Below, piece after piece: positions 23,191-33,014 of a stretch of 36,604 bases of DNA. The stretch is from the NCBI GenBank assembly GCA_946403215.1, contig CAMIZG010000017.1, positions 1 through 36,604 on the forward strand, read 5' to 3'. The notes under the pieces are model-generated. The model saw only the letters and a program-made list of their open reading frames with translations, searched no databases and was not told where the DNA came from. The first letter of the stretch is position 1; each line of letters opens with the position of its first letter. This stretch comes from an uncultured Bacteroidales bacterium (GTDB lineage Bacteria > Bacteroidota > Bacteroidia > Bacteroidales > Paludibacteraceae). The position numbers and the translations under genes are program-made.

Positions 23191-25449
23191 TCAGCGGCAG
23201 CCGGCTTCGGGGTCGAAGGTAGGTGGCACGTCGAACTGCTCGTCTGGAGTGTAGGGAAGGGATTCGTCGGCAAGCACCTTCTGCATGTACAGCGCCCAGA
23301 TGGGTAGTGCCATGGATGCACCCTGACCATCAGACATGCGGTCGAAGTGAATGGCACGATCCTCACCGCCTACCCAGCAGCCGCTGACCAGCGATGGAGT
23401 AAAGCCCACGAACCAACCATCGGAGTTATTCTGCGTAGTGCCTGTTTTGCCACCGGCGGGCATTTTCAGTCCATACCTGAATCGCGCCCGGACGCCAGTT
23501 CCGTGGTCCATGACGTTGCGAAGCATATAGATCATTTTGTACGAAGTCAGTTCGGAGATGATTTCGCGCTGTTGAGGATGGAAGGCTGCAATGACGTTTC
23601 CCTGCTTATCCTCGATGCGCGTGACGTACAAGGGGTCAATACGTATGCCGTGATTGGGGTAGGTGGTGTAAGCGTCCACCATCTCCTTGACGCTAACCTC
23701 ACATGGTCCGAGACAGATGGAAACAACGGGATCAAGTTGCCCTTGTATGCCAAAGGAGCGCATCAGTCGCACGAGCTGATTGGGGGTATAGAGCGACATG
23801 AGGTAGGCAGAGATCCAGTTGGATGATTGCTGTAATCCCCAACTAAGCGTAACGGTGTCTCCTTGGTTCTTGGTGTGCTCGTCGCGGGGCGTCCAGCTGA
23901 CACCATTGCCGTCAACAAGAGTGACAGAATCGTTGACCGTCTTGTCACACGGCCACATGCCTTCATCCATGGCCAGTGTGTAGAGATAGGGCTTAACCGT
24001 TGAACCTACCTGACGACGGCCGAGCGTGACCATATCGTACTGGAACTGCCGGAAATTAGGTCCTCCCACATAGGCCTTGACATGACCGGAACGTGGATCC
24101 ATCGACATGAATCCGCAACGCAGGAAATGCTTGTTCCAACGAATAGAATCCATTGGCGACATAACCGTATCAATCATTCCGTTATAGGAGAACACCTGCA
24201 TGGGTATGGGGGTGTCGAAGTTCTCGCGGATAGCTTTTTCGTTCCAGCCTTGTCGTTTGAGGGCACGATATCGGTCGGTCTGCCGCATTGATCGAGTCAT
24301 GATACCATCTATTTCCTCTTTGCTTAGATCTCGTGAGAACGGTGCATAGGACTTGCCTTTTTTCTCACTGAAGAATCGTTGTTGTAGATCTTGCATGTGC
24401 TCGCTAACCGCCTGCTCGGCGTATTGCTGCATGCGGGAGTCAAGAGTGGTGTAGATGCGCAGGCCGTCCTGATAGAGGTCATAGTGCATACCGTCGGGCT
24501 TGACGTTCTTCTGGCAGAAACCGTACAGGGGATTGTTCTCCCACTCACGGCGGTCAATCTCATATTGCAGTTGGTTCCACTCGGAGTAATTGTTAGGATT
24601 AGGCTCCTTGGCAGTGAGCGTGAGGCGGAGAAACTCGCGGAAGTACGGAGCCAAGCCTTGCTTGTGATCTACAGAGTGGTACTTTACCTCCACCGGCATA
24701 ACGGACAGAGAGTCGAACTCCTGTTGTGTAATCTTCTCGTACTTCACCATCTGTGAGAGGACGGTGTTACGTCGGTTGAGAGCACGCTGTGGATGACGGA
24801 TGGGGTTGTATAGCGAGGGGTTCTTGAGCATACCGACAAGCATGGCAGCCTGCTCAATCTTCAAATCGGATGGGATGGTATAGAAATACACATATGATGC
24901 CGACTGAATACCAACGGCGTTGTACAAGAAGTCAAACTGATTGAGGTACATGAGCAGAATCTCATCCTTGGAGTAGAGCCGCTCGAGTTGCGTGGCAATA
25001 ACCCATTCGATGGGTTTCTGCAGAGCTCGCTCAAGGATATTGTTCGCTCGTGGAGACCATATCTGCTTAGCCAACTGCTGTGTGAGTGTTGAACCACCAC
25101 CGGCACGCCCGAGTTTGAGCACGGCACGGAACAAGGCCTTGAAATCCACACCTGTATGTTCGTAGAATCGTGCGTCCTCGGTTGCGATGAGTGCATCAAT
25201 TACGTATGGACTGAGGTCGGAGTACTTGACGCCGACACGGTTCTCCTTGATATAGTAGCGTCCCATACTGACCATATCCTCGGTAAAGATCTCCGAAGCG
25301 TAGGTGTTCTTAGGGTTCTGCAATTCGTCAAGTGGCGGCAAGTAGCCTACCCAGCCTTTGACAATGCCTACAAAGATCAGGTACAAAGCAAGTACACCGG
25401 CTGCAAATAGTCCCCAAAACCATAAGAGGAATTTAACTTTCTTATTCAT
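23191..25449 (-). CDS. mrcA: Class A penicillin-binding protein 1A (transglycosylase/transpeptidase)
   Basis: A 752-aa bifunctional peptidoglycan synthase with an N-terminal membrane helix (about 7-30). The GT51 glycosyltransferase domain shows IATEDARFYEHTGVDF (catalytic E91) and GGGSTLTQQLAKQ. The transpeptidase domain carries GSTVKP with nucleophile S483 and K486, then QQSSNW (SxN) and KTGTT near the C-terminus. It would polymerise and cross-link glycan at the inner membrane. It is last in the nine-gene minus-strand operon; its start directly follows the hemW stop with no gap. Confidence 0.96.
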   Translation of the reverse strand: MNKKVKFLLWFWGLFAAGVLALYLIFVGIVKGWVGYLPPLDELQNPKNTYASEIFTEDMVSMGRYYIKENRVGVKYSDLSPYVIDALIATEDARFYEHTGVDFKALFRAVLKLGRAGGGSTLTQQLAKQIWSPRANNILERALQKPIEWVIATQLERLYSKDEILLMYLNQFDFLYNAVGIQSASYVYFYTIPSDLKIEQAAMLVGMLKNPSLYNPIRHPQRALNRRNTVLSQMVKYEKITQQEFDSLSVMPVEVKYHSVDHKQGLAPYFREFLRLTLTAKEPNPNNYSEWNQLQYEIDRREWENNPLYGFCQKNVKPDGMHYDLYQDGLRIYTTLDSRMQQYAEQAVSEHMQDLQQRFFSEKKGKSYAPFSRDLSKEEIDGIMTRSMRQTDRYRALKRQGWNEKAIRENFDTPIPMQVFSYNGMIDTVMSPMDSIRWNKHFLRCGFMSMDPRSGHVKAYVGGPNFRQFQYDMVTLGRRQVGSTVKPYLYTLAMDEGMWPCDKTVNDSVTLVDGNGVSWTPRDEHTKNQGDTVTLSWGLQQSSNWISAYLMSLYTPNQLVRLMRSFGIQGQLDPVVSICLGPCEVSVKEMVDAYTTYPNHGIRIDPLYVTRIEDKQGNVIAAFHPQQREIISELTSYKMIYMLRNVMDHGTGVRARFRYGLKMPAGGKTGTTQNNSDGWFVGFTPSLVSGCWVGGEDRAIHFDRMSDGQGASMALPIWALYMQKVLADESLPYTPDEQFDVPPTFDPEAGCR

Positions 25450-26538
25450 TTATTCTCGCATTAGATCAGTTATAATCGTATTCAGTATGTTGATGCCTTC
25501 CGGTGAGGCTATCAGTCGTCCGTTGGTGTGGCGCAACTTGCCTGAAGCAATATACATTTCCGCCTTTTGCAGGAGCTCATCCGTTGCTGCAATGCCTTTG
25601 CATGTTCTCAGGCCAAGCATAATGTGCTCGTTGTATTTCTCTGTTTCCGTCAGTTTCTCGTGCTTGTAGGGTACTTTGCCGTTCATAATGTTGCGCAGAT
25701 ATGTGTGCAAACTGGCAATATTCCACTGTCGCACCATCTTGCCGTCATATGAGTGCGCTCCGGCTCCCAGACCAAGGTATGGTGTGCCGTCCCAATAACT
25801 GCTGTTGTGCTTGCTCTCAAATCCCGGCAAAGCGAAATTGCTGACCTCGTAATGTGTGTAGCCGGCATCTTTCATTCGCTTGCACAGATAGGCGTACATC
25901 TCGTTGGCGAGGTCTTCATCCGTCTCGCGTAACGCGCCTTTCTCCCTGAGTTGCCACAGCGGTGTGCCTTCCTCATACGACAGGCAGTACGTGGATATAT
26001 GCTGTACGCCTAATGCCAGAGCTGTATCTATATCCTTCTGCCAACTCTCCATCGTCTGGTTGGGCAGGGCATACATCAGGTCAATACTGATGTTCAGGTA
26101 GCCATGTTCCTGTGCCAGTTGGATAACTTTCTTCGCCTGCTTGCTGTCATGCCGGCGGTTGAGGAACGCCAGCATCCCGTCATCGAACGATTGTATGCCT
26201 AAACTCAATCGGTTGATTCCCACGGCTTTCCATGCGTTGAGTTTGACTTCGGTCATGTCGGATGGGTTGGCCTCAATTGTCACTTCATCGGCTCCTGCTA
26301 CAGGTAGTACGTGCATCAAGCGTTCCATATCCCGGACAGCCAATTGTGAGGGTGTTCCTCCGCCCAGATAGATGGTTCGAACCACTTCGTCTTGTGGCAA
26401 GTACTTGCTACGCAGGCCGTACTCCTTGATCAGTGCATCCACATAAATGCTGCGCGACGCCAGTTCGGTTGTGGAGAAGAACCCGCAATACGAGCATCGG
26501 GACTTGCAAAACGGGATATGTATGTAGATGCCAGGCAC
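25450..26538 (-). CDS. hemW: HemW-type radical SAM heme chaperone (coproporphyrinogen III oxidase-like)
   Basis: A 362-aa radical SAM protein with the cluster motif CKSRCSYCGFF (CX3CX2C) near the N-terminus after MPGIYIHIPF, GGGTPSQL, and NRLSLGIQSFDD. Downstream, LGLGAGAHSYDGK and the HemN C-terminal domain (LTETEKYNEHIMLGLRTCKGI) are present. HemW proteins were long annotated as oxygen-independent coproporphyrinogen oxidase but act as heme-binding chaperones. The short N-terminus, without the extra region of HemN, supports HemW. It lies 7 nt after rarA. Confidence 0.94.
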   Translation of the reverse strand: MPGIYIHIPFCKSRCSYCGFFSTTELASRSIYVDALIKEYGLRSKYLPQDEVVRTIYLGGGTPSQLAVRDMERLMHVLPVAGADEVTIEANPSDMTEVKLNAWKAVGINRLSLGIQSFDDGMLAFLNRRHDSKQAKKVIQLAQEHGYLNISIDLMYALPNQTMESWQKDIDTALALGVQHISTYCLSYEEGTPLWQLREKGALRETDEDLANEMYAYLCKRMKDAGYTHYEVSNFALPGFESKHNSSYWDGTPYLGLGAGAHSYDGKMVRQWNIASLHTYLRNIMNGKVPYKHEKLTETEKYNEHIMLGLRTCKGIAATDELLQKAEMYIASGKLRHTNGRLIASPEGINILNTIITDLMRE

Positions 26539-26545
26539 GATTATT

Positions 26546-27829
26546 TCAGTTTTCAGTTTGCCAGAGGTGTTTCATCCATTCGGCCATGCGTTGCTCCGTA
26601 GGGCTGCCTTGTGCCTGCCAGAACTTCATGCCTTGCAGTGCATCGGGCATGAACTGCTGCTTGACGAAGTGATTGGGGAAATCGTGTGCGTACTTGTATC
26701 CCTCGCTGTAACCGAGTTCTTCCATCAGTTGTGTCGGAGCATTCCTTAGATGCAAGGGGACAGGCAGATTGCCGCTCTGCTGCACTTCGCGCAGGGCATC
26801 ATCAATGGCGAGGTAGGCGGAGTTGGACTTCTGCGAAGTAGCGAGGTAGATGGTAGCCATAGCCAGTGGAATGCGTCCTTCCGGCCAGCCGATCTTGGTG
26901 AGGGTGTCGAAGCATGCATTGGCAACAAGCATGGCATTGGGGTTAGCCAAACCTATATCCTCGCTGGCAGAGATAACGAGCCGTCGTGCAATGAACTTAG
27001 GGTCTTCCCCGCCGGCAATCATCCTTGCTAACCAGTAGATAGCGGCATCCGGGTCGCTGCCACGGATGGATTTGATGAAAGCAGAGATTATATCGTAGTG
27101 CAGTTCGCCATCCTTGTCGTATGCTACGGGGTTCTGCTGTAGGAGTTGGGTGATTGTGTTGTTGTCGATGACCGTGGTGCCGGAGTTGCTGACGAGTTCG
27201 ATGATATTGAGCATCTTACGTGCATCGCCACCTGCGTAGCGGAGGATGCTTTCTGTCTCCCGGACCTCGATGTGTTGCTCGCGGATGCTCTCATCCTCGT
27301 TGAGCGCACGGTTGAGCAATAGGAGCAGATCATCCTTGCCTAATGGTTTGAGCACATATACCTGACAGCGGCTGAGCAGTGGTGTGATGACCTCAAAGCT
27401 CGGGTTCTCGGTTGTGGCACCGATGAGTGTGACTAATCCTTCCTCCACAGCCCCGAGCAGGCTATCCTGTTGCGATTTGCTGAACCGGTGTATCTCATCG
27501 ATGAACAGGATGGGGGAGCGCTGGTCGGTCTGCGAAGCAAACAATCCTTGTTGTGTACGCCGGACCTGACGTGCTTTGTCGATCACGTCGCGTACCTCTT
27601 TGACGCCCGATGTGACAGCCGACAGGGTGTAGAACGGTCGCTCCAGTTGATGCGCGATGATGCGTGCCAGAGTGGTCTTGCCCACGCCCGGAGGTCCCCA
27701 CAGGATGAACGACGACAGGTTGCCGCTCTCTATCATCTGGCGTAGCACAGCACCTTCACCTACCAGATGCTGCTGGCCTATATATTCATCCAATGTGCGG
27801 GGCCTAAGCCTTTCTGCTAACGGTTGCAT
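26546..27829 (-). CDS. rarA: Replication-associated recombination protein A (MgsA/RarA AAA+ ATPase)
   Basis: A 427-aa AAA+ ATPase acting at stalled replication forks. It begins [24 protein letters not shown], with Walker [16 protein letters not shown], Walker [17 protein letters not shown] and [11 protein letters not shown] (sensor 1). The C-terminal part with [34 protein letters not shown] and [17 protein letters not shown] is diagnostic of the family. Its start overlaps the end of recN by 26 nt in another frame, implying coupled translation of two DNA-repair proteins. Confidence 0.97.
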   Translation of the reverse strand: MQPLAERLRPRTLDEYIGQQHLVGEGAVLRQMIESGNLSSFILWGPPGVGKTTLARIIAHQLERPFYTLSAVTSGVKEVRDVIDKARQVRRTQQGLFASQTDQRSPILFIDEIHRFSKSQQDSLLGAVEEGLVTLIGATTENPSFEVITPLLSRCQVYVLKPLGKDDLLLLLNRALNEDESIREQHIEVRETESILRYAGGDARKMLNIIELVSNSGTTVIDNNTITQLLQQNPVAYDKDGELHYDIISAFIKSIRGSDPDAAIYWLARMIAGGEDPKFIARRLVISASEDIGLANPNAMLVANACFDTLTKIGWPEGRIPLAMATIYLATSQKSNSAYLAIDDALREVQQSGNLPVPLHLRNAPTQLMEELGYSEGYKYAHDFPNHFVKQQFMPDALQGMKFWQAQGSPTEQRMAEWMKHLWQTEN

Positions 27830-29411
27830 TGTTAATCAAATCTTTGGCGTTTTGTATAGCTGATTCAGTGGGGGTGTTGCCGCTGAGCATCGTAGCTATC
27901 TCTGTTATGCGCTGGTCAGCGTCCAATGTGCTAATGTGCGTTTCTGTGCGTGTGTCAGTATCCTGCTTATACACCTTAGCATGCGCCTCGCCATATGCGG
28001 CGATCTGTGGCAGGTGAGTGATGGCAATGACCTGACGGTTTGCGCCCATGCGGCGGAGTATATCGCCCATACGTGTGGCAACACTGCCGCTGACGCCTGT
28101 GTCTATCTCATCGAAGATGATGGTGGGCAGTGCCGATGTGTCGGCGGTCAAGGCTTTGATGGATAGCATGATACGTGCTACCTCGCCGCCGGATGCCACA
28201 TCTGCTACGCGCTGTAGTGATTGCCCGAGGTTGGCGGCAAAGAGGAAGTCTACAATGTCATGACCTGTAGGCGAATAATCCTCTGCAGGTGTTACGTCCA
28301 CCTGCATGTTCGCGTGATTGATGCCCAATTGACTTAGGTCGGCAATCAGGCGCTCGGCTATGGGTTGGCAAACAACTTGGCGTGTCTTGGTGAGGAGGTC
28401 TGCAGCTTTGGCCATTTTGTCGTGGGCGACTTGCTTCTCTGCAGTAAGGCGTTCTATTTCTTCATCAAAATGCTCCAGCACTTGCGATTGCTTATCAAGT
28501 CGTGCTTGCTCATCAAGCAGCTCGTTTACCGTTCGGCAATTGAACTTACGGAGCAAGGTCTGAATGAGCATCAGTCGCTCTTGCACTATCGATAGTCTCT
28601 CGGTATTGGTCTGTGTGTTGTCTAGGATACTCTCGCTTTCCTCCGCTATATCCTTCAGTTCGATATAAGTGCTGTCGATGCGTTGCTGCAGTTGTTGCGA
28701 GATGTTGTTGATGTGGATGGTTTTCAGCGCTTGCAGCACCGAACTGTTATCACCATTGAGCACCTCGATTATTTGAGCCAACTGTGCACGAATCTCCTCT
28801 GCGTGGGATAGGGTATACTCCTCTTGCTCCAGTTCTTCTTGTTCTCCCTCGTGCAGGTTAGCCTCGACGAGTTGGTTGAGTTGGAACTGAATGTAGTCGG
28901 CATCTCGCTGTACCTGCGAAGCTTGTCGTTGCAAGTCGTTCAGGGCTGCTGCTGCAGCTATGTACCACTCATATGCTTCGGTGTAGTCAGCGCGCTCTTT
29001 GCTGTTCTTGGCGATGGCATCCACTACCTCAATTTGGAAGCCGCTATCTGCCAGTAGAAGGTTCTGGTGTTGGCTGTGAATATCAATCAATCGAGCACTC
29101 AATGCTTTGAGTTCAGCCATGCTGACCACCTCGTCGTTGACGAACGAACGGGAGCGTCCGCTGCGATTAAGCTCCCTTCGGATAAGAATCTCCTCACCCT
29201 TGTCAAGAAATGTGGCCTCTATAACACACTTGTCTTCTCCCTCGGTGATGGTGCGCGTGTCGGCTTTTGCGCCCATGACTAGCGCGAGAGCACCGAGCAA
29301 GATACTCTTGCCTGCACCCGTCTCGCCGGTGAGCACCGTGAAGCCGTCAGCAAGCGACAGATCCAGATTGGCTATCAATGCGTAGTTATGTATGGTCAGG
29401 TGCTGTAACAT
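27804..29411 (-). CDS. recN: DNA repair protein RecN
   Basis: A 535-aa SMC-like ATPase for double-strand break repair. The N-terminus MLQHLTIHNYALIANLDLSL is followed by Walker A GETGAGKSILLGALALVMG. The central part (about 160-350) is a long coiled coil. The C-terminal half has VASGGEVARIMLSIKAL (ABC signature), IIFDEIDTGVSGSVATRMG (Walker B) and VIAITHLPQIAAYG. Length is close to the usual 550. It follows porD by 16 nt and overlaps rarA by 26 nt. Confidence 0.97.
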   Translation of the reverse strand: MLQHLTIHNYALIANLDLSLADGFTVLTGETGAGKSILLGALALVMGAKADTRTITEGEDKCVIEATFLDKGEEILIRRELNRSGRSRSFVNDEVVSMAELKALSARLIDIHSQHQNLLLADSGFQIEVVDAIAKNSKERADYTEAYEWYIAAAAALNDLQRQASQVQRDADYIQFQLNQLVEANLHEGEQEELEQEEYTLSHAEEIRAQLAQIIEVLNGDNSSVLQALKTIHINNISQQLQQRIDSTYIELKDIAEESESILDNTQTNTERLSIVQERLMLIQTLLRKFNCRTVNELLDEQARLDKQSQVLEHFDEEIERLTAEKQVAHDKMAKAADLLTKTRQVVCQPIAERLIADLSQLGINHANMQVDVTPAEDYSPTGHDIVDFLFAANLGQSLQRVADVASGGEVARIMLSIKALTADTSALPTIIFDEIDTGVSGSVATRMGDILRRMGANRQVIAITHLPQIAAYGEAHAKVYKQDTDTRTETHISTLDADQRITEIATMLSGNTPTESAIQNAKDLINNATVSRKA

Positions 29412-29427
29412 AGTGGAAAGTCAAAAG

Positions 29428-30342
29428 CTATTCATTAATTCTGTCGTAAGTGTTCTGCCGTGTGGGGTCGATGCGCATGAGTGTCTCGTACACCTCTTTC
29501 TTCTCTTTGTCTGTTCCGTTCTTGAACAGGTCAGCGAGTTCATCAGCTTTGGCGTCGAGGAAGATAGTGACAATGTATGTTGCGGGTCGGGCAGTATTGG
29601 CTTTGTGCAGTATATTGATGCCCTCAGCAATACGTGCACGTCCGTTGGCCACGTTTGCAGCCATTTGATCCAAGCCCAGACGATGGTATTCATAAATATA
29701 CTCGCGGAACGGCTTGAATGCTGCGTCGTTGAGGTTGGAGATGATGGCGTAGCGGTTTTTGTTGCCGCTGCTACGGTCATATGCCAGCCACGCTTGTTGT
29801 TCATGCTCACTCATGCTGGCGCTCTGGCATGTCTGCACGATAGCCTCGCAGGCGTCAAAGCATCCTTGCCCGCCCATGCGCGAGTAGGTGGCGAGGTCAA
29901 AACCGATGATCAGGTAGCAGTAGTACGCCAACATGGCAGTTAGGTTAGTGGTGAACGTGTTCTGCTGGAAGTCCAGGCGGTCAAACTCCTGGTACATGAA
30001 GTTGAAGTACTTGTCGCGAATGTTCAGCACTGGCGAGGAGTACGACGTTCCGTATACTGGGCGCCGGCTTTGCAGCGTCATCTCGCACGTGTACTCATTG
30101 TCAGCAACGCTTGCCACCACGATAAGCATGCTACACTCAATACGCTCCATGTCGGCAAACGTCATGTTTGTCCACTTGGTGGTGTTCATGTAGTCCTCGA
30201 TGGATTTCTGCAAGGTTTGGAAGACTTGTTTGTTTGAGCCTTCAATCTTATCGCTGTTGATCGTAACGTGGCAGTTGAGCTCTTGCGCTGCAAGGAGCAG
30301 ACAACAACTCAGTGTCACTATACTGCATAGTATTCTTTTCAT
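29428..30342 (-). CDS. porD: Type IX secretion system protein PorD (DUF4835)
   Basis: A 304-aa periplasmic protein with a signal peptide (MKRILCSIVTLSCCLLLAAQ) from ATG 30342; an upstream frame extension to 30420 lies in the neighbouring gene. ELNCHVTINSDKIEGSNKQVFQTLQKSIEDYMNTTKWT and RIECSMLI are typical of DUF4835/PorD, as are RRPVYGTSYSSPVLN, YCYLIIGFDLATYSRMGG and YHRLGLDQMAANV. PorD is needed for the T9SS of Porphyromonas gingivalis, which exports proteins with C-terminal sorting tails. The protease at 3446 in this window has such a tail-like C-terminus. It lies 4 nt downstream of the DUF4831 gene. Confidence 0.88.
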   Translation of the reverse strand: MKRILCSIVTLSCCLLLAAQELNCHVTINSDKIEGSNKQVFQTLQKSIEDYMNTTKWTNMTFADMERIECSMLIVVASVADNEYTCEMTLQSRRPVYGTSYSSPVLNIRDKYFNFMYQEFDRLDFQQNTFTTNLTAMLAYYCYLIIGFDLATYSRMGGQGCFDACEAIVQTCQSASMSEHEQQAWLAYDRSSGNKNRYAIISNLNDAAFKPFREYIYEYHRLGLDQMAANVANGRARIAEGINILHKANTARPATYIVTIFLDAKADELADLFKNGTDKEKKEVYETLMRIDPTRQNTYDRINE

Positions 30343-30346
30343 TCTG

Positions 30347-31411
30347 TCACTTCTCAATGGAAACAATTGCTCCTGTTTGCGGGTTAAATGTAATATGTGT
30401 GGACATGTTGAGCAGCGCACTGTTCACCGGCACGCTCACGCCCCACTGTGCAACTTCTACCGGGTGGTTCAGGAGTTCATTGTCGCCATAATTGACAATG
30501 AGTTCGCCGTTTCCGGGGAGATTATAGTAGAGCGTAGGGATTTTCTGCGCCTGCTTTTCGGGTTTGACGATTGCGTGCATGTTCTTGTTCAGCCTGATGG
30601 TGACAGGCTCCCCGCTCAGGTCATCGGTAGCTACTACGCCATAGTGACGGCTGAAACGGAACAATATGCTCTCTTCGTTGCTAACTGGCGTCGTAGTTGG
30701 TGTGTAAGTAAAGCGCTGCACATGGTGCACTATGGTACGACGGCCAACGAACAGCGCCGTCAGGTCTTGCTCGCGCTTGTCCAGTTCTTGTAGTATCTGA
30801 CGCAGGGCGGCACCATCTGCGGGATACTTATCCACCTCTCCGGCCAGCAAATTGAGGCGCATCTCGCGAATGCGGTAGATCTGCTTGGCAGCCCCTTCGG
30901 CCATCTTTGCGGTGGAGGATGCCATTAGTTGTTCCTCCAGCAGAGGCATCAGGTGGGTTGTTTCGGTGCCTACCAATGTCTCGCATTTATTCTTGTCACA
31001 TGGCTTCTTATGCTTGTCACCCGGCTTAGGAGTATCCAAAAGAATATTATATCCTGCCAGCGTGCCCCAAGGTGACAGGCTTACCAGTTGCGTCTTGCCG
31101 CTCTTGTCGCTGATGATGAACTGGCGTGTGGTGTCTGCTGATGCCATGGTAGCGAACGTCACGTTCTTGAGCACAAACTGCCTATCAGCTTTGGTTATAA
31201 CGTCTTTTGTACCCAGGTACCGCTCGGAATACTGGTAGAACTGTCCCACCTCTGTCACCACCTCGTCATACTCGGCAGTCAGCAATAGCTGGGTTAACGG
31301 CATGTAGTATACCAGTACCGGTTCATCTTCCGGCAGTGTCGTGGCATTAACGTTCATCCATGGTGCACTGCACAGGAGCAATGCAATCATCCAACAGGTT
31401 AGATTTTTCAT
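30347..31411 (-). CDS. DUF4831 family exported protein
   Basis: A 354-aa protein with a signal peptide (MKNLTCWMIALLLCSAPWMNVNA). LVYYMPLTQLLLTAEYDEVVTEVGQFYQYSERYLGTKDVI and the later segment KQIYRIREMRLNLLAGEVDKYPADGAALRQIL match the DUF4831 pattern known from Bacteroidales. The C-terminal third (RFSRHYGVVATDDLSGEPVTIRLN, LYYNLPGNGELIVNY) is beta-rich. Its start overlaps the aroE stop by 4 nt and porD follows after 4 nt, so co-expression with PorD is assured. The function is unknown; the periplasm is the likely place. Confidence 0.85.
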   Translation of the reverse strand: MKNLTCWMIALLLCSAPWMNVNATTLPEDEPVLVYYMPLTQLLLTAEYDEVVTEVGQFYQYSERYLGTKDVITKADRQFVLKNVTFATMASADTTRQFIISDKSGKTQLVSLSPWGTLAGYNILLDTPKPGDKHKKPCDKNKCETLVGTETTHLMPLLEEQLMASSTAKMAEGAAKQIYRIREMRLNLLAGEVDKYPADGAALRQILQELDKREQDLTALFVGRRTIVHHVQRFTYTPTTTPVSNEESILFRFSRHYGVVATDDLSGEPVTIRLNKNMHAIVKPEKQAQKIPTLYYNLPGNGELIVNYGDNELLNHPVEVAQWGVSVPVNSALLNMSTHITFNPQTGAIVSIEK

Positions 31412-32115
31412 ATTCTGAATATTTTTTTTGCTTCATTAGCTTGTGCCAAGAACATCTCGTAGCCGTTTACTATCGTTGCCCTTTGTTGCTCTCCTAAAGC
31501 AAGGAAAGGCGTTTTCTCGGGGTTATAGATGCAATCGAACAACAAGTGTTTGCTCGTCAGTTGGTCGTATGGCAAGCATGGCATTTGGTTGTCAAGCGGA
31601 CGCATCCCGAGGGGTGTACAATTGGCTATTACGGTGTGCGAGCGGATGATTTCGGCTGTCAGATCTGCATAGGTCAAGTCTCCTTTGCCGGCTTGCCGGC
31701 TTACAGTCAGCACATGTATTCCCATCTGTTGTATGGCAAATCGCACAGCCCGAGCAGCACCACCTGTTCCTAGGACCAAAGCCTGTTTATCTATAGGACG
31801 CAGATATGACTTCAAAGCAGCCATCGCGCCCAGCCAATCCGTATTGTAGCCGTGTTTGTGATAAATGACATTCACGGCACCTATCTCACGCGCAGTATCG
31901 TCTACTGCATCCAGATAGGCCATCACGCTTTCTTTGTATGGCGAGGTCACATTCAGTCCGTCAAGCCTGTCCAGCAATGGCTTCACTTCCTCGATCGAGG
32001 CTATCTCATATACCTTATAATCAGCATCTATGTGCTGTTCACGGAACAATTTGTCGAAGTATGTTTTCGATTGTGAATGCCCCAATGGCTTGCCTATTAT
32101 ACCAAAATGCTGCAT
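31408..32115 (-). CDS. aroE: Shikimate dehydrogenase
   Basis: A 235-aa enzyme reducing 3-dehydroshikimate to shikimate with NADPH in aromatic amino acid and chorismate synthesis. Substrate-binding residues are visible: GKPLGHSQS (S14, S16), NVTSPYK (T58, catalytic K61), VNVI (N82) and NTDWLG (D93). The Rossmann loop GTGGAARAV and NCTPLGM follow. It is short by comparison with E. coli (272) but normal for Bacteroidales. It overlaps the next gene by 4 nt and lies 26 nt after tilS. Confidence 0.96.
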   Translation of the reverse strand: MQHFGIIGKPLGHSQSKTYFDKLFREQHIDADYKVYEIASIEEVKPLLDRLDGLNVTSPYKESVMAYLDAVDDTAREIGAVNVIYHKHGYNTDWLGAMAALKSYLRPIDKQALVLGTGGAARAVRFAIQQMGIHVLTVSRQAGKGDLTYADLTAEIIRSHTVIANCTPLGMRPLDNQMPCLPYDQLTSKHLLFDCIYNPEKTPFLALGEQQRATIVNGYEMFLAQANEAKKIFRI

Positions 32116-32141
32116 ATAGTTCTAATCTCTGATATTTAACA

Positions 32142-33014
32142 TCAAACTCTTACTATACTGTGTTTCCGAACAACCAATGTGCCTCCGGGAGTATGGAAAC
32201 GCTTTCCACTTTCGCCGCGTCGCAGAGCCTCATATATCGCCTCTATGTCCTTCGGCTGATACTCCTTGATATCTTCATACAGTTCCACCAGATTGCGTGC
32301 CCGGGATGGAATGTTGTCTTGTATGTCGGCGTACCCTTGCATGTACGCGGCTGTGGCACAAATGTTTTCTATCTCACCCTTGCTGCATGTGTTCAACCAT
32401 GCACGGATAGCGTTTCGGCGGATGCTTGTATCGCTGTTAGTAGAATCCTCTACCCATTTTAGTTTTCGTATATCGCGCAGATAATGAATTATATACTCGT
32501 GCGTTGTGCAGAGTAGGGGACGAATCACCATGGGCTCGTTGCCTGTCACCGGATTGACGCTTTTTGCGCGCATGCCGGCTAACCCTCTCAGGCCTGCTCC
32601 GCGTAGCAGGTTCATCACAACGGTCTCTGCTTGGTCGTTCTGATGATGAGCAACAGCTATCGCTGCACATTGTTCTTTACAAGCTATTTGCTCAAACCAT
32701 CGGTAGCGTAACTCTCTGGCAGCCACCTCTATGCTTGTATGCTGCTCTGTAGCGTAAGCCTTTGTGTCAAAGTCCGTTACGTGAAATGTCAGTTCGCGTT
32801 CAGCCACAGCAGCTTGCACGAATGCCTCGTCCCGATCACTCTCTGAGCCACGCAGGTGGAAGTTGCAATGCGCAACCACGCAGGTGTATCCGCCTCGTTG
32901 GAGTACATCAAGCAGGGCTATAGAATCTGCTCCGCCGCTCACGCACACCAAAACTCGTGCTCCCGGCTCGAGCAGTTCTTGTGTGCGAATATATTGCTGT
33001 ACTCTGCGTAACAT
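32142..33014 (-). CDS. tilS: tRNA(Ile)-lysidine synthase, short form
   Basis: A 290-aa N-type ATP pyrophosphatase that converts C34 to lysidine in tRNA-Ile(CAU). The PP-loop VCVSGGADSIALLDVL (about residues 22-37) and VAHCNFHLRGSESDRDE are clear, with AVAHHQNDQAETVVMNLLRGAGLRGL typical of TilS. The usual C-terminal TilS_C domain of Bacteroidales (full length about 430) is absent: the protein ends ...KRFHTPGGTLVVRKHSIVRV, and the stop is only 26 nt before aroE, so this is not a frameshift within the window. It resembles the compact forms such as that of Aquifex. It overlaps the upstream regulator gene by TGATG. Confidence 0.93.
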   Translation of the reverse strand: MLRRVQQYIRTQELLEPGARVLVCVSGGADSIALLDVLQRGGYTCVVAHCNFHLRGSESDRDEAFVQAAVAERELTFHVTDFDTKAYATEQHTSIEVAARELRYRWFEQIACKEQCAAIAVAHHQNDQAETVVMNLLRGAGLRGLAGMRAKSVNPVTGNEPMVIRPLLCTTHEYIIHYLRDIRKLKWVEDSTNSDTSIRRNAIRAWLNTCSKGEIENICATAAYMQGYADIQDNIPSRARNLVELYEDIKEYQPKDIEAIYEALRRGESGKRFHTPGGTLVVRKHSIVRV

